NCBI GenBank assembly: GCA_027492445.1
Contig: JAPUES010000024.1
Coordinates: 1 to 5,544, forward strand
DNA from: Sporomusaceae bacterium
GTDB taxonomy: Bacteria > Bacillota > Negativicutes > DSM-13327
Direction of reading: 5' to 3'
DNA: 5,544 nucleotides
Part shown: positions 1 through 5,544 of the stretch, piece after piece
Layout: each line of letters starts with the position of its first letter
Numbering within the stretch: position 1 is the first letter of the stretch
Program-made: the position numbers and the translations under genes
Notes under the pieces: generated by a model
What the model was told of the DNA's origin: nothing
Database searches by the model: none
What the model saw: the letters and a program-made list of their open reading frames with translations, nothing else

Positions 1-3
1 CTT

Positions 4-633
4 CTATAGGCTAGGATGGATAGGGAGAACATACACAAAGACAGCAATAAAATGAGAAACACTACCCGCTAACACAAATAAATGCCATATGGCATGATGA
101 TATGGTAACTTACGCCATAAATAAAAAACTGTTCCGAGTGTATAAAATAGACCGCCGCTTAAAAGCCACATAATCCCCCCTATCGGTACGGTGTCAAGCA
201 AGGGTTTAATGGCAATTACAATCATCCACCCCATGATAAGATAGCATAAGGTCGATATTACCTTAAATCGCCCTACAAAAGCAACTTTCAAAATAATCCC
301 CAGAATAGCTAGCCCCCAAACACAAGCAAAAACACTCCATCCTAGCACGCCATGAAGAGGCACTAACGTAAAGGGTGTATACGTTCCAGCAATCAATAAA
401 TAGATGGCCGAGTGATCTAATATCTTGAAAATATATTTTAAACGTTCATTGGTAAAACTATGGTATAAAGTTGAGGCTAAATATAATAAGACAAGAGTGG
501 TACCATATATACTAAAACTAATGACATGCCAAATTTCCCCATATAAAGTAGCAAATACCGTTAGCAATACTAAACCCGCCACTGCTAGTAAAGTACCAAT
601 CCCATGTGTTACCGCATTCATAACTTCTTCCAT
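4..633 (-). CDS. trhA: TrhA / hemolysin III family (PAQR-like) integral membrane protein
   Basis: The 209-residue product is almost entirely hydrophobic, with about seven predicted membrane helices, the usual size and topology for the bacterial hemolysin III/YqfA/TrhA branch of the PAQR superfamily. Family motifs are visible: E3-x2-N6-x2-T9-H10 at the N-terminus, S54-x3-H58 after helix 2, D73-H74 at the start of helix 3, and H180-x3-H184 before the last helix. These His/Asp residues correspond to the metal site of PAQR proteins. Members are linked to membrane-fluidity homeostasis; the name hemolysin comes from early heterologous work and is not evidence of a toxin. The ATG at 633 is chosen because a perfect AGGAGG lies six bases upstream (645-640). 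A GTG at 651 and an ATG at 639 are also in frame, but the first overlaps this site and the second abuts it. The gene is separated from the chemotaxis genes by a terminator and has its own promoter candidate. The family call is firm; substrate and role are not. Confidence 0.93.
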   Translation of the reverse strand: MEEVMNAVTHGIGTLLAVAGLVLLTVFATLYGEIWHVISFSIYGTTLVLLYLASTLYHSFTNERLKYIFKILDHSAIYLLIAGTYTPFTLVPLHGVLGWSVFACVWGLAILGIILKVAFVGRFKVISTLCYLIMGWMIVIAIKPLLDTVPIGGIMWLLSGGLFYTLGTVFYLWRKLPYHHAIWHLFVLAGSVSHFIAVFVYVLPIHPSL

Positions 634-639
634 CTTCAT

Positions 640-645
640 CCTCCT
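640..645 (-). promoter_or_regulatory. Shine-Dalgarno site that fixes the trhA start
   Basis: On the minus strand this reads AGGAGG and lies six bases before the ATG at 633. It sits inside the longer GTG-initiated reading frame, so it argues for the shorter 209-residue protein, which also begins right at the conserved ExxNxxTH motif. Confidence 0.85.
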
Positions 646-711
646 ATTCACCTGCTAATATAGTTATATTATTTCTAATATGAATACTTATTAAACCTAA
701 AAGCTTCTCTC

Positions 712-720
712 ATTATATCA
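712..720 (-). promoter_or_regulatory. Extended -10 promoter candidate for trhA
   Basis: The minus strand reads TGATATAAT, an exact match to the extended -10 consensus TGnTATAAT. No good TTGACA-like -35 is present at 16-18 bp (the best is TCGCTG around 740-735), which fits an extended -10 promoter. Transcription would begin near 705 and give a leader of about 70 bases before the ATG at 633. The site lies downstream of the terminator of the preceding operon, so trhA is probably transcribed independently. Confidence 0.65.
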
Positions 721-737
721 CATTCCCCTTTAAACAG

Positions 738-752
738 CGATAATAATTCTCA
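738..752 (-). promoter_or_regulatory. Fur-box-like operator upstream of trhA
   Basis: The minus strand reads TGAGAATTATTATCG. Against the 7-1-7 Fur consensus TGATAATnATTATCA, 12 of the 14 specified positions match. The box overlaps the expected -35 position of the extended -10 promoter at 720-712, where a bound repressor would block RNA polymerase. The match to the PerR-type consensus is poorer. The region is AT-rich, so chance similarity is possible; binding is inferred from sequence only. Confidence 0.45.
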
Positions 753-766
753 TTTGTATTCTCTAC

Positions 767-805
767 AAAAAAATATTCTCTTGCTGTTAGCAAAAGAATA
801 TTTTT
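767..805 (-). terminator. Intrinsic terminator after the cheR-cheB-kinase-receiver operon
   Basis: The arms 769-779 and 795-805 are perfectly complementary over 11 bp (AAAAATATTCT type). After one mismatch (780/794), five more pairs (781-785 with 789-793) close a three-base loop. On the minus strand the hairpin runs into seven consecutive T's. It begins six bases after the stop codon of the receiver gene (813-811), as expected for a rho-independent terminator. The other strand also has a short T-run, so it may act in both directions. Confidence 0.9.
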
Positions 806-810
806 ACTAG

Positions 811-1206
811 TTATTGTATTAAATTTAACTTTCGCATAACGATTACAAACTTTTCAATGTCTATAGGCTTCCAGGCATAGGCTTCACAGCCAGAATCATA
901 AGCATTCGCAATGGTATTCTTATCATTTAACGCTGTGGTCATAATAATTTTCACCAATTGATCGCCCTCTAAGCCCTTTTGTTTTTCAATATCCCGAATG
1001 GCTTGCAAGGCTTTGAGGCCATCGAGTTTAGGCATCATAACATCAAGGCAAATGAGTTGATAAGGACGTTCTTCTTTTAGTGCTCCTAAAAAAGCATCAA
1101 TGGCCTCTAGCCCATTTACAGCTACATCGCATTCTCCATATTTAGAAAGAAATTTTTTCATAAACGTTCGACTAATTAAATCATCTTCCGCAATTAAAAT
1201 TCTCAT
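811..1206 (-). CDS. Stand-alone CheY-like receiver (response regulator)
   Basis: The 131-residue protein is a single receiver domain with no output domain. All key residues are present: acidic pair D8/D9, phospho-acceptor D55 in the LDVMMPKLDG segment, switch T91 (TTA), aromatic switch Y110, and K113-P114. The stretch between alpha-3 and beta-4 (about residues 72-84) is longer than in classical CheY. I recall a similar stand-alone receiver family beside kinases with an HDxxNTAG-type H-box, which fits the gene just upstream. It starts 35 bp after the kinase stop, with GGAG five bases before its ATG, and it is the last gene before a strong terminator. The likely role is to accept phosphate from the neighbouring kinase and act by binding a partner, such as the flagellar switch or another kinase, or as a phosphate sink. 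The output target cannot be read from the sequence. It should not be named cheY on this evidence. Confidence 0.92.
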   Translation of the reverse strand: MRILIAEDDLISRTFMKKFLSKYGECDVAVNGLEAIDAFLGALKEERPYQLICLDVMMPKLDGLKALQAIRDIEKQKGLEGDQLVKIIMTTALNDKNTIANAYDSGCEAYAWKPIDIEKFVIVMRKLNLIQ

Positions 1207-1241
1207 CTTTGCTCCAACCTTTCACTATTATTCCTTACTTA

Positions 1242-2399
1242 CTAGTTCGCAACTAATAGAGGAATTTTTATATAAAAAGTAGTTCCTTCCTCTTGACTTG
1301 AAATAAAATTGACCTGACCTTTTAAAAACTTTTCTCCAAATAGCTTCATGCTATAAGTTCCTATTCCTCGTCCTTCGCCTTTGGTGGAAAAAGAGCGATG
1401 AAACACGAGCGTTTTTACTCGTTCATCCATGTAATTATCATTATGAACCCAAAATTTAATATATTCTTCGTCTGCGTCCATACTACAACCAAGAATAATC
1501 TTTCCCCCTTGATCAGCAGCCTCGAGGGCATTCTTAATCATATTCCCAAGCACTCGCCGTAGCAAGCTTTGATCCGTAGTTATGTTTTTACTAATACAAT
1601 GAGAATCTAAAATAATAGCTTTATCTCTCGCAATATCATGTCCTATATACAAGTTACTTACTGATTTCAATATTTCCATCGAATCCATAACTGTATTTTC
1701 CATTACTAACTGTTCATGTTCTGCATCCATCAACCATTTTTGTGTTTGTATTTCTTCTACTAAATATTTAAAACTTTTCTCTACAAATTCAATCTCTGGT
1801 TTCATTCTGTTTGGCACGTCGTCTTTGAGGAGTCCGACAATCCCTTTTAAGGCACCGGCCGTATTAATAATATCATGGAAAAATGTTCTTTCCAATATTC
1901 TTTTTTGTATTACATCGCTATGATCAGTTAGGGATACTACATAGTATATTTCTTGATCTACTGGCAAAGGAGCTACATGAATTTGCCAATTAATATTTTC
2001 TTCATACCCCTTCATTCGATTACTATTAGACAGTTCAGCCGTTACTTCCTCATTGGTTGTCATTGCTTGTAAAACAGCATTAAGTAAACTACAATAGCGG
2101 CAAGCAGCAGATGTACCACAACCGTTAATCTCAGTACAAGCATGAATGCATTCGATGATTTCTCCTGGTCTTTTCCCCATAAGTTCTGAAATTTCTTTAA
2201 TATTCATCATTTTTAAAAATGCTTTATTGGCAAAAACAGCTTGCCGATAGGAATTTAAAATCAAAATCATACTATTGGTGGCATCAAGACCTTGTTTTAA
2301 AAAACTTAATTCTTCAAAAATTTCTTTTTGTTTTACTACACTTTCATTATCATACCGGTTAGCTGGAGCGTATAGTGTAAACAAATCATCGTTGCTCAT
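1242..2399 (-). CDS. Soluble PAS-domain sensor histidine kinase with a cysteine cluster
   Basis: The 385-residue protein has no signal peptide or membrane helix, so it should be cytosolic. Residues about 35-165 form a PAS domain (around N42-F61, closing near V154-D159). It carries an inserted cysteine cluster C84-x3-C88-x5-C94-x5-C100-x2-C103, with H86 nearby, a candidate site for metal, Fe-S or disulfide sensing. The dimerisation/phosphoacceptor segment contains H175 in an FFHDIIN motif (HDxxN type). The catalytic ATPase domain shows an N-box (N286, N290), an F-box-like FHRSFST (333-339) and a glycine lid GEGRGIG (341-347). The G1 region reads VHNDN instead of the common DxGxG, a known variation in HATPase_c proteins. 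It starts 41 bp after cheB, with a GGAGG site about nine bases before the ATG. Its partner is probably the receiver gene just downstream. Kinase identity is firm; the signal is unknown, and no CheA-type Hpt or P5 domain is present. Confidence 0.93.
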   Translation of the reverse strand: MSNDDLFTLYAPANRYDNESVVKQKEIFEELSFLKQGLDATNSMILILNSYRQAVFANKAFLKMMNIKEISELMGKRPGEIIECIHACTEINGCGTSAACRYCSLLNAVLQAMTTNEEVTAELSNSNRMKGYEENINWQIHVAPLPVDQEIYYVVSLTDHSDVIQKRILERTFFHDIINTAGALKGIVGLLKDDVPNRMKPEIEFVEKSFKYLVEEIQTQKWLMDAEHEQLVMENTVMDSMEILKSVSNLYIGHDIARDKAIILDSHCISKNITTDQSLLRRVLGNMIKNALEAADQGGKIILGCSMDADEEYIKFWVHNDNYMDERVKTLVFHRSFSTKGEGRGIGTYSMKLFGEKFLKGQVNFISSQEEGTTFYIKIPLLVAN

Positions 2400-2440
2400 A
2401 GTGCTACTCCTCCAAGATTATCAACCTGTCGTTTAAGATA

Positions 2441-3475
2441 CTATCCTTTTCTTGACACCATCGAATGAAGCAATTGGGGAATATTTTTTAATGTTACCTG
2501 TTTACTGACTCCACCAATATCATAGGCCACTTTGGGCATTCCATAAACAACGCAGGACTGTTCATCTTGTCCAATGGTCAAGGCACCTGTTTTTTTCATA
2601 TTCAGCAATCCTTTGGCACCATCGTACCCCATGCCCGTTAAAATAACGCCAATGGCATTAGCCCCTATTTTTTCGGCTACAGAGTTAAATAACACATCAA
2701 CGGAAGGGCAATGTCCATTTACCTTATCTCCTTTAACGCTTTCTACGATGTAGCTACTACCCCTTTTGTTAACTTTCATATGATAATCTCCCCCCGGGGC
2801 TATTAACACCTTCCCAGGAAGGATAACATCACCATGTTGTGCTTCTTTTACCTCCATGCGACAGGAATTATTCAAACGCTGAGCATACATGGCTGTAAAA
2901 ACCGGGGGCATGTGCTGTACAACAACAATACCAGGCATATCTCGCGGCAAGGCACGAATAATTTCGTAAATGGCCTCCGTTCCTCCTGTAGAGGCACCGA
3001 TGGCAATCATTACATTATTACTAGTTGCTCCAACGCCTCTAGTCAGTTCCGTACCTACATAGTCTTTTTTCAAATGACCTACTTTAGCCATGGATGCAAT
3101 TTTTATCTTGATAATGAGTTCATTGATAAAAGACTCAAAGCTTTTTTCCCCTTTGGTATCCGGCTTTACTACAAAGTCAACAGCCCCTGCATTAAGAGCA
3201 TCAAATACATGATCGCTTACTGCACTAACCATTACAACGGGCAAGGGATATTGGGGCATGAGCTTTTTTAAAAATTCAATCCCATTCATCCGCGGCATTT
3301 CTACATCAAGAGTCAATACATCTGGCTCTAATTGAAGAATCTTATCCCGAGCTACAAAAGCATCCGATGCCGTTCCAAGGACTTCAATTCCATCATCATT
3401 GGCTAATCCCTTTGCCACCATTTCCCTTACCATTAAGGAATCATCAATCACTAGTACTTTAATTTTTTTTCCCAT
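2441..3475 (-). CDS. cheB: Chemotaxis protein-glutamate methylesterase/glutamine deamidase CheB
   Basis: The 344-residue protein has the standard two-domain plan at normal length. The N-terminal receiver (about 3-125) has D11/D12, phospho-acceptor D57, S84 and K104-P105. A linker of about 25 residues leads to the C-terminal methylesterase (about 153-340). The catalytic triad is visible: S162 in GASTGG, H188 in the VVQHMPP segment, and D285 in LTGMGYDG. CheB removes methyl groups from MCP glutamates and deamidates glutamines, and phosphorylation of the receiver relieves its inhibition of the active site. The ATG lies nine bases after the cheR stop. The modest Shine-Dalgarno AGGGA overlaps that stop codon, so translation is probably coupled to cheR. 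All active-site residues are intact, so a functional enzyme is expected. What is unusual is the downstream neighbour: a non-CheA kinase rather than CheA. Confidence 0.97.
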   Translation of the reverse strand: MGKKIKVLVIDDSLMVREMVAKGLANDDGIEVLGTASDAFVARDKILQLEPDVLTLDVEMPRMNGIEFLKKLMPQYPLPVVMVSAVSDHVFDALNAGAVDFVVKPDTKGEKSFESFINELIIKIKIASMAKVGHLKKDYVGTELTRGVGATSNNVMIAIGASTGGTEAIYEIIRALPRDMPGIVVVQHMPPVFTAMYAQRLNNSCRMEVKEAQHGDVILPGKVLIAPGGDYHMKVNKRGSSYIVESVKGDKVNGHCPSVDVLFNSVAEKIGANAIGVILTGMGYDGAKGLLNMKKTGALTIGQDEQSCVVYGMPKVAYDIGGVSKQVTLKNIPQLLHSMVSRKG

Positions 3476-3484
3476 ATTTATTCC

Positions 3485-4297
3485 CTACACTTTCCGATAC
3501 ACTGCAGGCATGATATATTGATAACGTGTTTCATCCCTACTAATTGACTCAGAATGACCAATAAATAAATAGCCTCCTGACTCTGTCATATCATAAAATT
3601 TAGTAATTAACTCCCGTTTTGTTTGTTGGTCAAAATATATCATCACATTCCTGCAAAATATCACATGAAACTTTTGTTTAAAGGGAAATTTTTCATCCAT
3701 AAGATTAAAAATTCTAAAGATAACATCTTTTTTTATTTTATCATCAATTTGATATACATCCTTATGTACCCTTTTAAAATAGTTAGCTCTCCAATTACCA
3801 GGAAGCTCCTGCAAGACTTCCAAGGGATAAGTACCTTTTTCTGCCAAATCTAATACTTTAACCGAGATATCCGTTGCTAGCAATTGGGTATTCCAGATTT
3901 TCTTTTCTTCACCAAAATAATCTGCCATAATCATTGCTAACGTATAAGGCTCTTCCCCACTCGAACACCCAGCACTCCAAACCCTTAAATCTTTTTGTTT
4001 ATTAGTAGCCTGCAAGTAGGGCAGTACCTTATTTGCAAAATAAGTAAAATGGTCTGTTTCACGCATAAAGAAGGTATGATTGGTGGTAATTTTATTAATT
4101 AAACTTGTGATTTCCATTTTCGTTGGATCAGCAAAGATATATTGTATATACTCTAAAAAATTCGTAAATCCTTTTTCAATCAGCATATTGCTGAGTCGCC
4201 CTTCGATTAGATTCCTTTTTTGAGAAAGATTGATACCATAATTATTTTTAATATAAGAAGTCAATTCTCTAAATTCACTATCTTTTATTTCTATCAT
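3485..4297 (-). CDS. cheR: Chemotaxis protein-glutamate O-methyltransferase CheR
   Basis: The 270-residue protein matches CheR in length and layout: a small N-terminal helical domain (about 1-75) followed by an S-adenosylmethionine-dependent methyltransferase domain. Visible signatures are the TTNHTFFMRE segment (71-80), the SAM-binding SAGCSSGEEPYTLAM (108-122) with an acidic residue in ATDIS (D143), NLMD (198-201) and CRNVMIYF (215-222). CheR transfers methyl groups to glutamates in the MCP cytoplasmic helices, opposing CheB. An in-frame ATG at 4336 would add 13 residues, but it has no ribosome site and lies inside an inverted-repeat element. The ATG at 4297 has AGGTGA four bases upstream and yields the usual CheR N-terminus, so it is preferred. 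The gene lies downstream of an MCP, its natural substrate, and is tightly joined to cheB. There is no TPR extension. Confidence 0.96.
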   Translation of the reverse strand: MIEIKDSEFRELTSYIKNNYGINLSQKRNLIEGRLSNMLIEKGFTNFLEYIQYIFADPTKMEITSLINKITTNHTFFMRETDHFTYFANKVLPYLQATNKQKDLRVWSAGCSSGEEPYTLAMIMADYFGEEKKIWNTQLLATDISVKVLDLAEKGTYPLEVLQELPGNWRANYFKRVHKDVYQIDDKIKKDVIFRIFNLMDEKFPFKQKFHVIFCRNVMIYFDQQTKRELITKFYDMTESGGYLFIGHSESISRDETRYQYIMPAVYRKV

Positions 4298-4301
4298 TTT
4301 T

Positions 4302-4307
4302 TCACCT
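4302..4307 (-). promoter_or_regulatory. Shine-Dalgarno site that fixes the cheR start
   Basis: The minus strand reads AGGTGA, complementary to the 16S rRNA 3' end, four bases before the ATG at 4297. No comparable site precedes the upstream in-frame ATG at 4336. It lies just outside the inverted repeats at 4314-4377, so folding of that leader could affect its accessibility. Confidence 0.75.
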
Positions 4308-4313
4308 ACATAG

Positions 4314-4377
4314 AAAACTTTGCTTGTGCCAAGCATTCGTTGCTCTTGCTTGGAAGCAAGAAAGTTTTATACTTTCT
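4314..4377 (-). repeat. Nested inverted-repeat leader element upstream of cheR
   Basis: Two 22-base arms, 4314-4335 and 4347-4368, are inverted copies matching at 17 of 22 positions, with perfect outer (8 bp) and inner (7 bp) blocks around an 11-base spacer. The same bases can form three local hairpins instead: 4321-4326 with 4330-4335, 4345-4351 with 4354-4360, and 4359-4365 with 4371-4377 (AGAAAGT/ACTTTCT, five-base loop). The long-range and local pairings exclude each other. The element lies between the MCP terminator and the cheR ribosome site. It could be a regulatory leader, a dispersed intergenic repeat, or part of a larger terminator region. The pairing is seen directly; function is not established. 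Confidence 0.55.
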
Positions 4378-4385
4378 GATTCCGT

Positions 4386-4431
4386 AAAACAAGCATAAGG
4401 TTCGGCATTTACCAGACCTTATGCTTATTTT
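4386..4431 (-). terminator. Hairpin terminator after the MCP gene
   Basis: The arms 4391-4401 and 4416-4426 (AAGCATAAGGT and ACCTTATGCTT) pair perfectly over 11 bp. On the minus strand the stem extends through a G-U wobble and four more A-U pairs, to about 16 bp, with a 14-base loop. The hairpin begins 12 bases after the MCP stop codon (4446-4444). The T-run on the minus strand is short (GTTTTA) and partly within the stem, so termination may be incomplete and some read-through into cheR is possible. Confidence 0.7.
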
Positions 4432-4443
4432 CCTTAGAACACA

Positions 4444-5544
4444 TTAATACTTCCCAAATTCCTTGTCACTAAGGGCAATTCTATGTTTATTTTTAGTAGC
4501 AGCGGCTTCACCATAAGCATCGCTTATAATTCCTTCAGCTTTCCTCCGTTTATTTCCACTAGGATACTCATTCATTTCATAGCGAGCATAAGATGTTGCA
4601 TCTTTTTTCAATCTAAATTTGCTAATCATGTCTTTGAGCATGTCTGCTTGTCCTGACAATTCTTCACTGGCAGCGGCACTTTCTTCGGCTGTTGCGGAAT
4701 TGGTCTGTACAACCTGAGCCACTTGTTCGATGCCTTTGTTGATTTGGGCAATAGAAGTAGCCTGTTCATTCGATGCACTAGCAATGTCCCCCACTAAGCT
4801 AGCAGCTGACGCAACGCCGCTGACGATTTGTTCTAGGGCCTTGGCAGTATCATTGGCTGTTCTTGTCCCATCCTCCACGTTCTTAATTGATCCTTCGATG
4901 AGGGCTGTGGTTTCTTTAGCGGCATTCGCACTGCGCGCTGCTAAATTACGTACTTCTTCTGCAACAACAGCAAACCCTTTACCATGTTGCCCTGCCCGTG
5001 CAGCTTCAACAGCAGCATTGAGAGCTAAAATATTAGTTTGGAAAGCAATTTCATCAATAACCTTAATGATTTTAGATATTTTAGAGGAGGATTCATTAAT
5101 TTCTTCCATGGATTTTAGCATCTTATTCATATGCTGATTGCCTTGTTCGGCATTGCCTTTGGCTTTTAAGGCGAGTTCATTGGCTTCATTGGCATTCATG
5201 GCATTTTCTTTCGTTTGTTCGGCAACTTGACTTATGGATACGGTAAGCTCTTCTACAGAACTCGCCTGTTCTGTTGCACCTTGAGACAAGGCTTGACTGC
5301 CATCGGATACTTGCCGTGATCCGGAAGCCACTTGATCCGAAGCATTATTAATATCACCAAATACCTCATTAAAGGATTGAATGATTAAGGTTAAAGCATT
5401 CTTAATTTGAGCAAAGTCTCCTTTGTACTCATTATTAATGGCCAAGTCAAGGTTTGAATTTGCCATTTCACTAAGTACTTCGGCAATTTCCTTCACATAA
5501 GCAGACAGAGAATCTAAGGTATCATTCATAGCATTTTTAATATC
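4444..5544 (-). CDS. Methyl-accepting chemotaxis protein, C-terminal part (5' end outside window)
   Basis: The frame stays open to the window edge. The 366 visible residues are only the C-terminal part; the ATG at 5529 is internal, has no ribosome site in view, and falls inside a domain. Numbering from the edge, residues about 1-60 look like the end of a HAMP or HAMP-like linker (GDF..IKNAL pattern). About 65-320 form the long coiled-coil signalling domain. The conserved hairpin tip that contacts CheA/CheW lies at about 163-204 (IDEIAFQTNILALNAAVEAA, then GFAVVAEEVRNLA). Candidate methylation pairs (EQ/EE flanked by small residues) lie near 92-99, 260-261 and 287-295. A polar, basic tail of about 55 residues follows, with no NWETF-type CheR/CheB-docking pentapeptide. 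The ligand-binding and membrane regions are not visible, so the stimulus and the membrane or cytosolic location are unknown. A hairpin terminator follows, then cheR and cheB. Confidence 0.95.
   Translation of the reverse strand, partial: DIKNAMNDTLDSLSAYVKEIAEVLSEMANSNLDLAINNEYKGDFAQIKNALTLIIQSFNEVFGDINNASDQVASGSRQVSDGSQALSQGATEQASSVEELTVSISQVAEQTKENAMNANEANELALKAKGNAEQGNQHMNKMLKSMEEINESSSKISKIIKVIDEIAFQTNILALNAAVEAARAGQHGKGFAVVAEEVRNLAARSANAAKETTALIEGSIKNVEDGTRTANDTAKALEQIVSGVASAASLVGDIASASNEQATSIAQINKGIEQVAQVVQTNSATAEESAAASEELSGQADMLKDMISKFRLKKDATSYARYEMNEYPSGNKRRKAEGIISDAYGEAAATKNKHRIALSDKEFGKY

Noticed and set aside
4..633. A hemolysin toxin gene
   Set aside because: The family name is historical. 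The sequence is a PAQR-like seven-helix membrane protein without export or toxin features.
425..658. Plus-strand frame of 77 codons
   Set aside because: It is antisense to the trhA start region, resembles no known protein and has no credible ribosome site.
666..681. Hairpin ATATTA/TAATAT with a GAAA loop in the trhA leader
   Set aside because: A six-pair all-A/T stem in an AT-rich leader is weak and expected by chance.
2834..3271. Open frame of 145 codons on the plus strand
   Set aside because: It is wholly antisense to cheB, which has all catalytic residues intact. Its product has no recognisable domain and low-complexity composition, so it is a frame shadow.
4366..4371. TATAAA as a -10 element for a cheR promoter
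   Set aside because: No -35 of acceptable quality is found at 16-18 bp, it lies in the loop of a local hairpin, and no SigD-type TAAA/GCCGATAA pair with correct spacing is seen. The operon promoter could not be placed.
4298..4380. Cyclic-di-GMP (GEMM-I) riboswitch before cheR, suggested by GCAAAG and CTATGTAGG fragments
   Set aside because: The conserved second half of the aptamer and its receptor helices are not present, and the spacing does not fit. Only short fragments match.
4730..5137. Open frame of 135 codons on the plus strand
   Set aside because: It is antisense to the highly conserved MCP signalling domain. Its Ala/Ser/Leu-rich product simply mirrors the repeated coiled-coil codons.

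Overview
All convincing genes in this AT-rich window lie on the minus strand, so transcription runs from high to low coordinates. The low G+C, strong AGGAGG/AGGTG-type Shine-Dalgarno sites and the protein types suggest an anaerobic, motile Firmicute. A Negativicutes (Sporomusa/Pelosinus-like) or clostridial host is my best guess from recalled protein style, not from any search.

Layout in transcription order. (1) 5544-4444: the 3' part of a methyl-accepting chemotaxis protein (MCP), cut by the window edge, with a hairpin at 4431-4386 as its likely terminator. (2) 4377-4314: a non-coding stretch dense in inverted repeats. (3) 4297-811: four tightly spaced genes: cheR, cheB, a soluble PAS histidine kinase with a five-cysteine cluster, and a stand-alone CheY-like receiver. 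Gaps are 9, 41 and 35 bp, and the set ends at a strong intrinsic terminator (805-769). (4) 752-633: a monocistronic-looking promoter region with an extended -10 and a Fur-box-like palindrome. (5) 633-4: a seven-helix TrhA/hemolysin-III (PAQR-like) membrane protein. No gene-free stretch exceeds about 180 bp.

How the parts fit. CheR methylates and CheB demethylates/deamidates MCPs, so the adjacent MCP is an obvious substrate. CheA and CheW are absent from the window. Instead the adaptation enzymes are followed by a kinase with an HDxxN H-box and its probable partner receiver. This suggests a redox-, metal- or ligand-responsive phosphorelay wired near, or into, chemotactic adaptation. The family memberships are well supported; the wiring and the sensed signal are inference. 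The least explained items are the Cys-rich PAS kinase/receiver pair joined to cheRB, the inverted-repeat leader before cheR, and the possible iron control of trhA.
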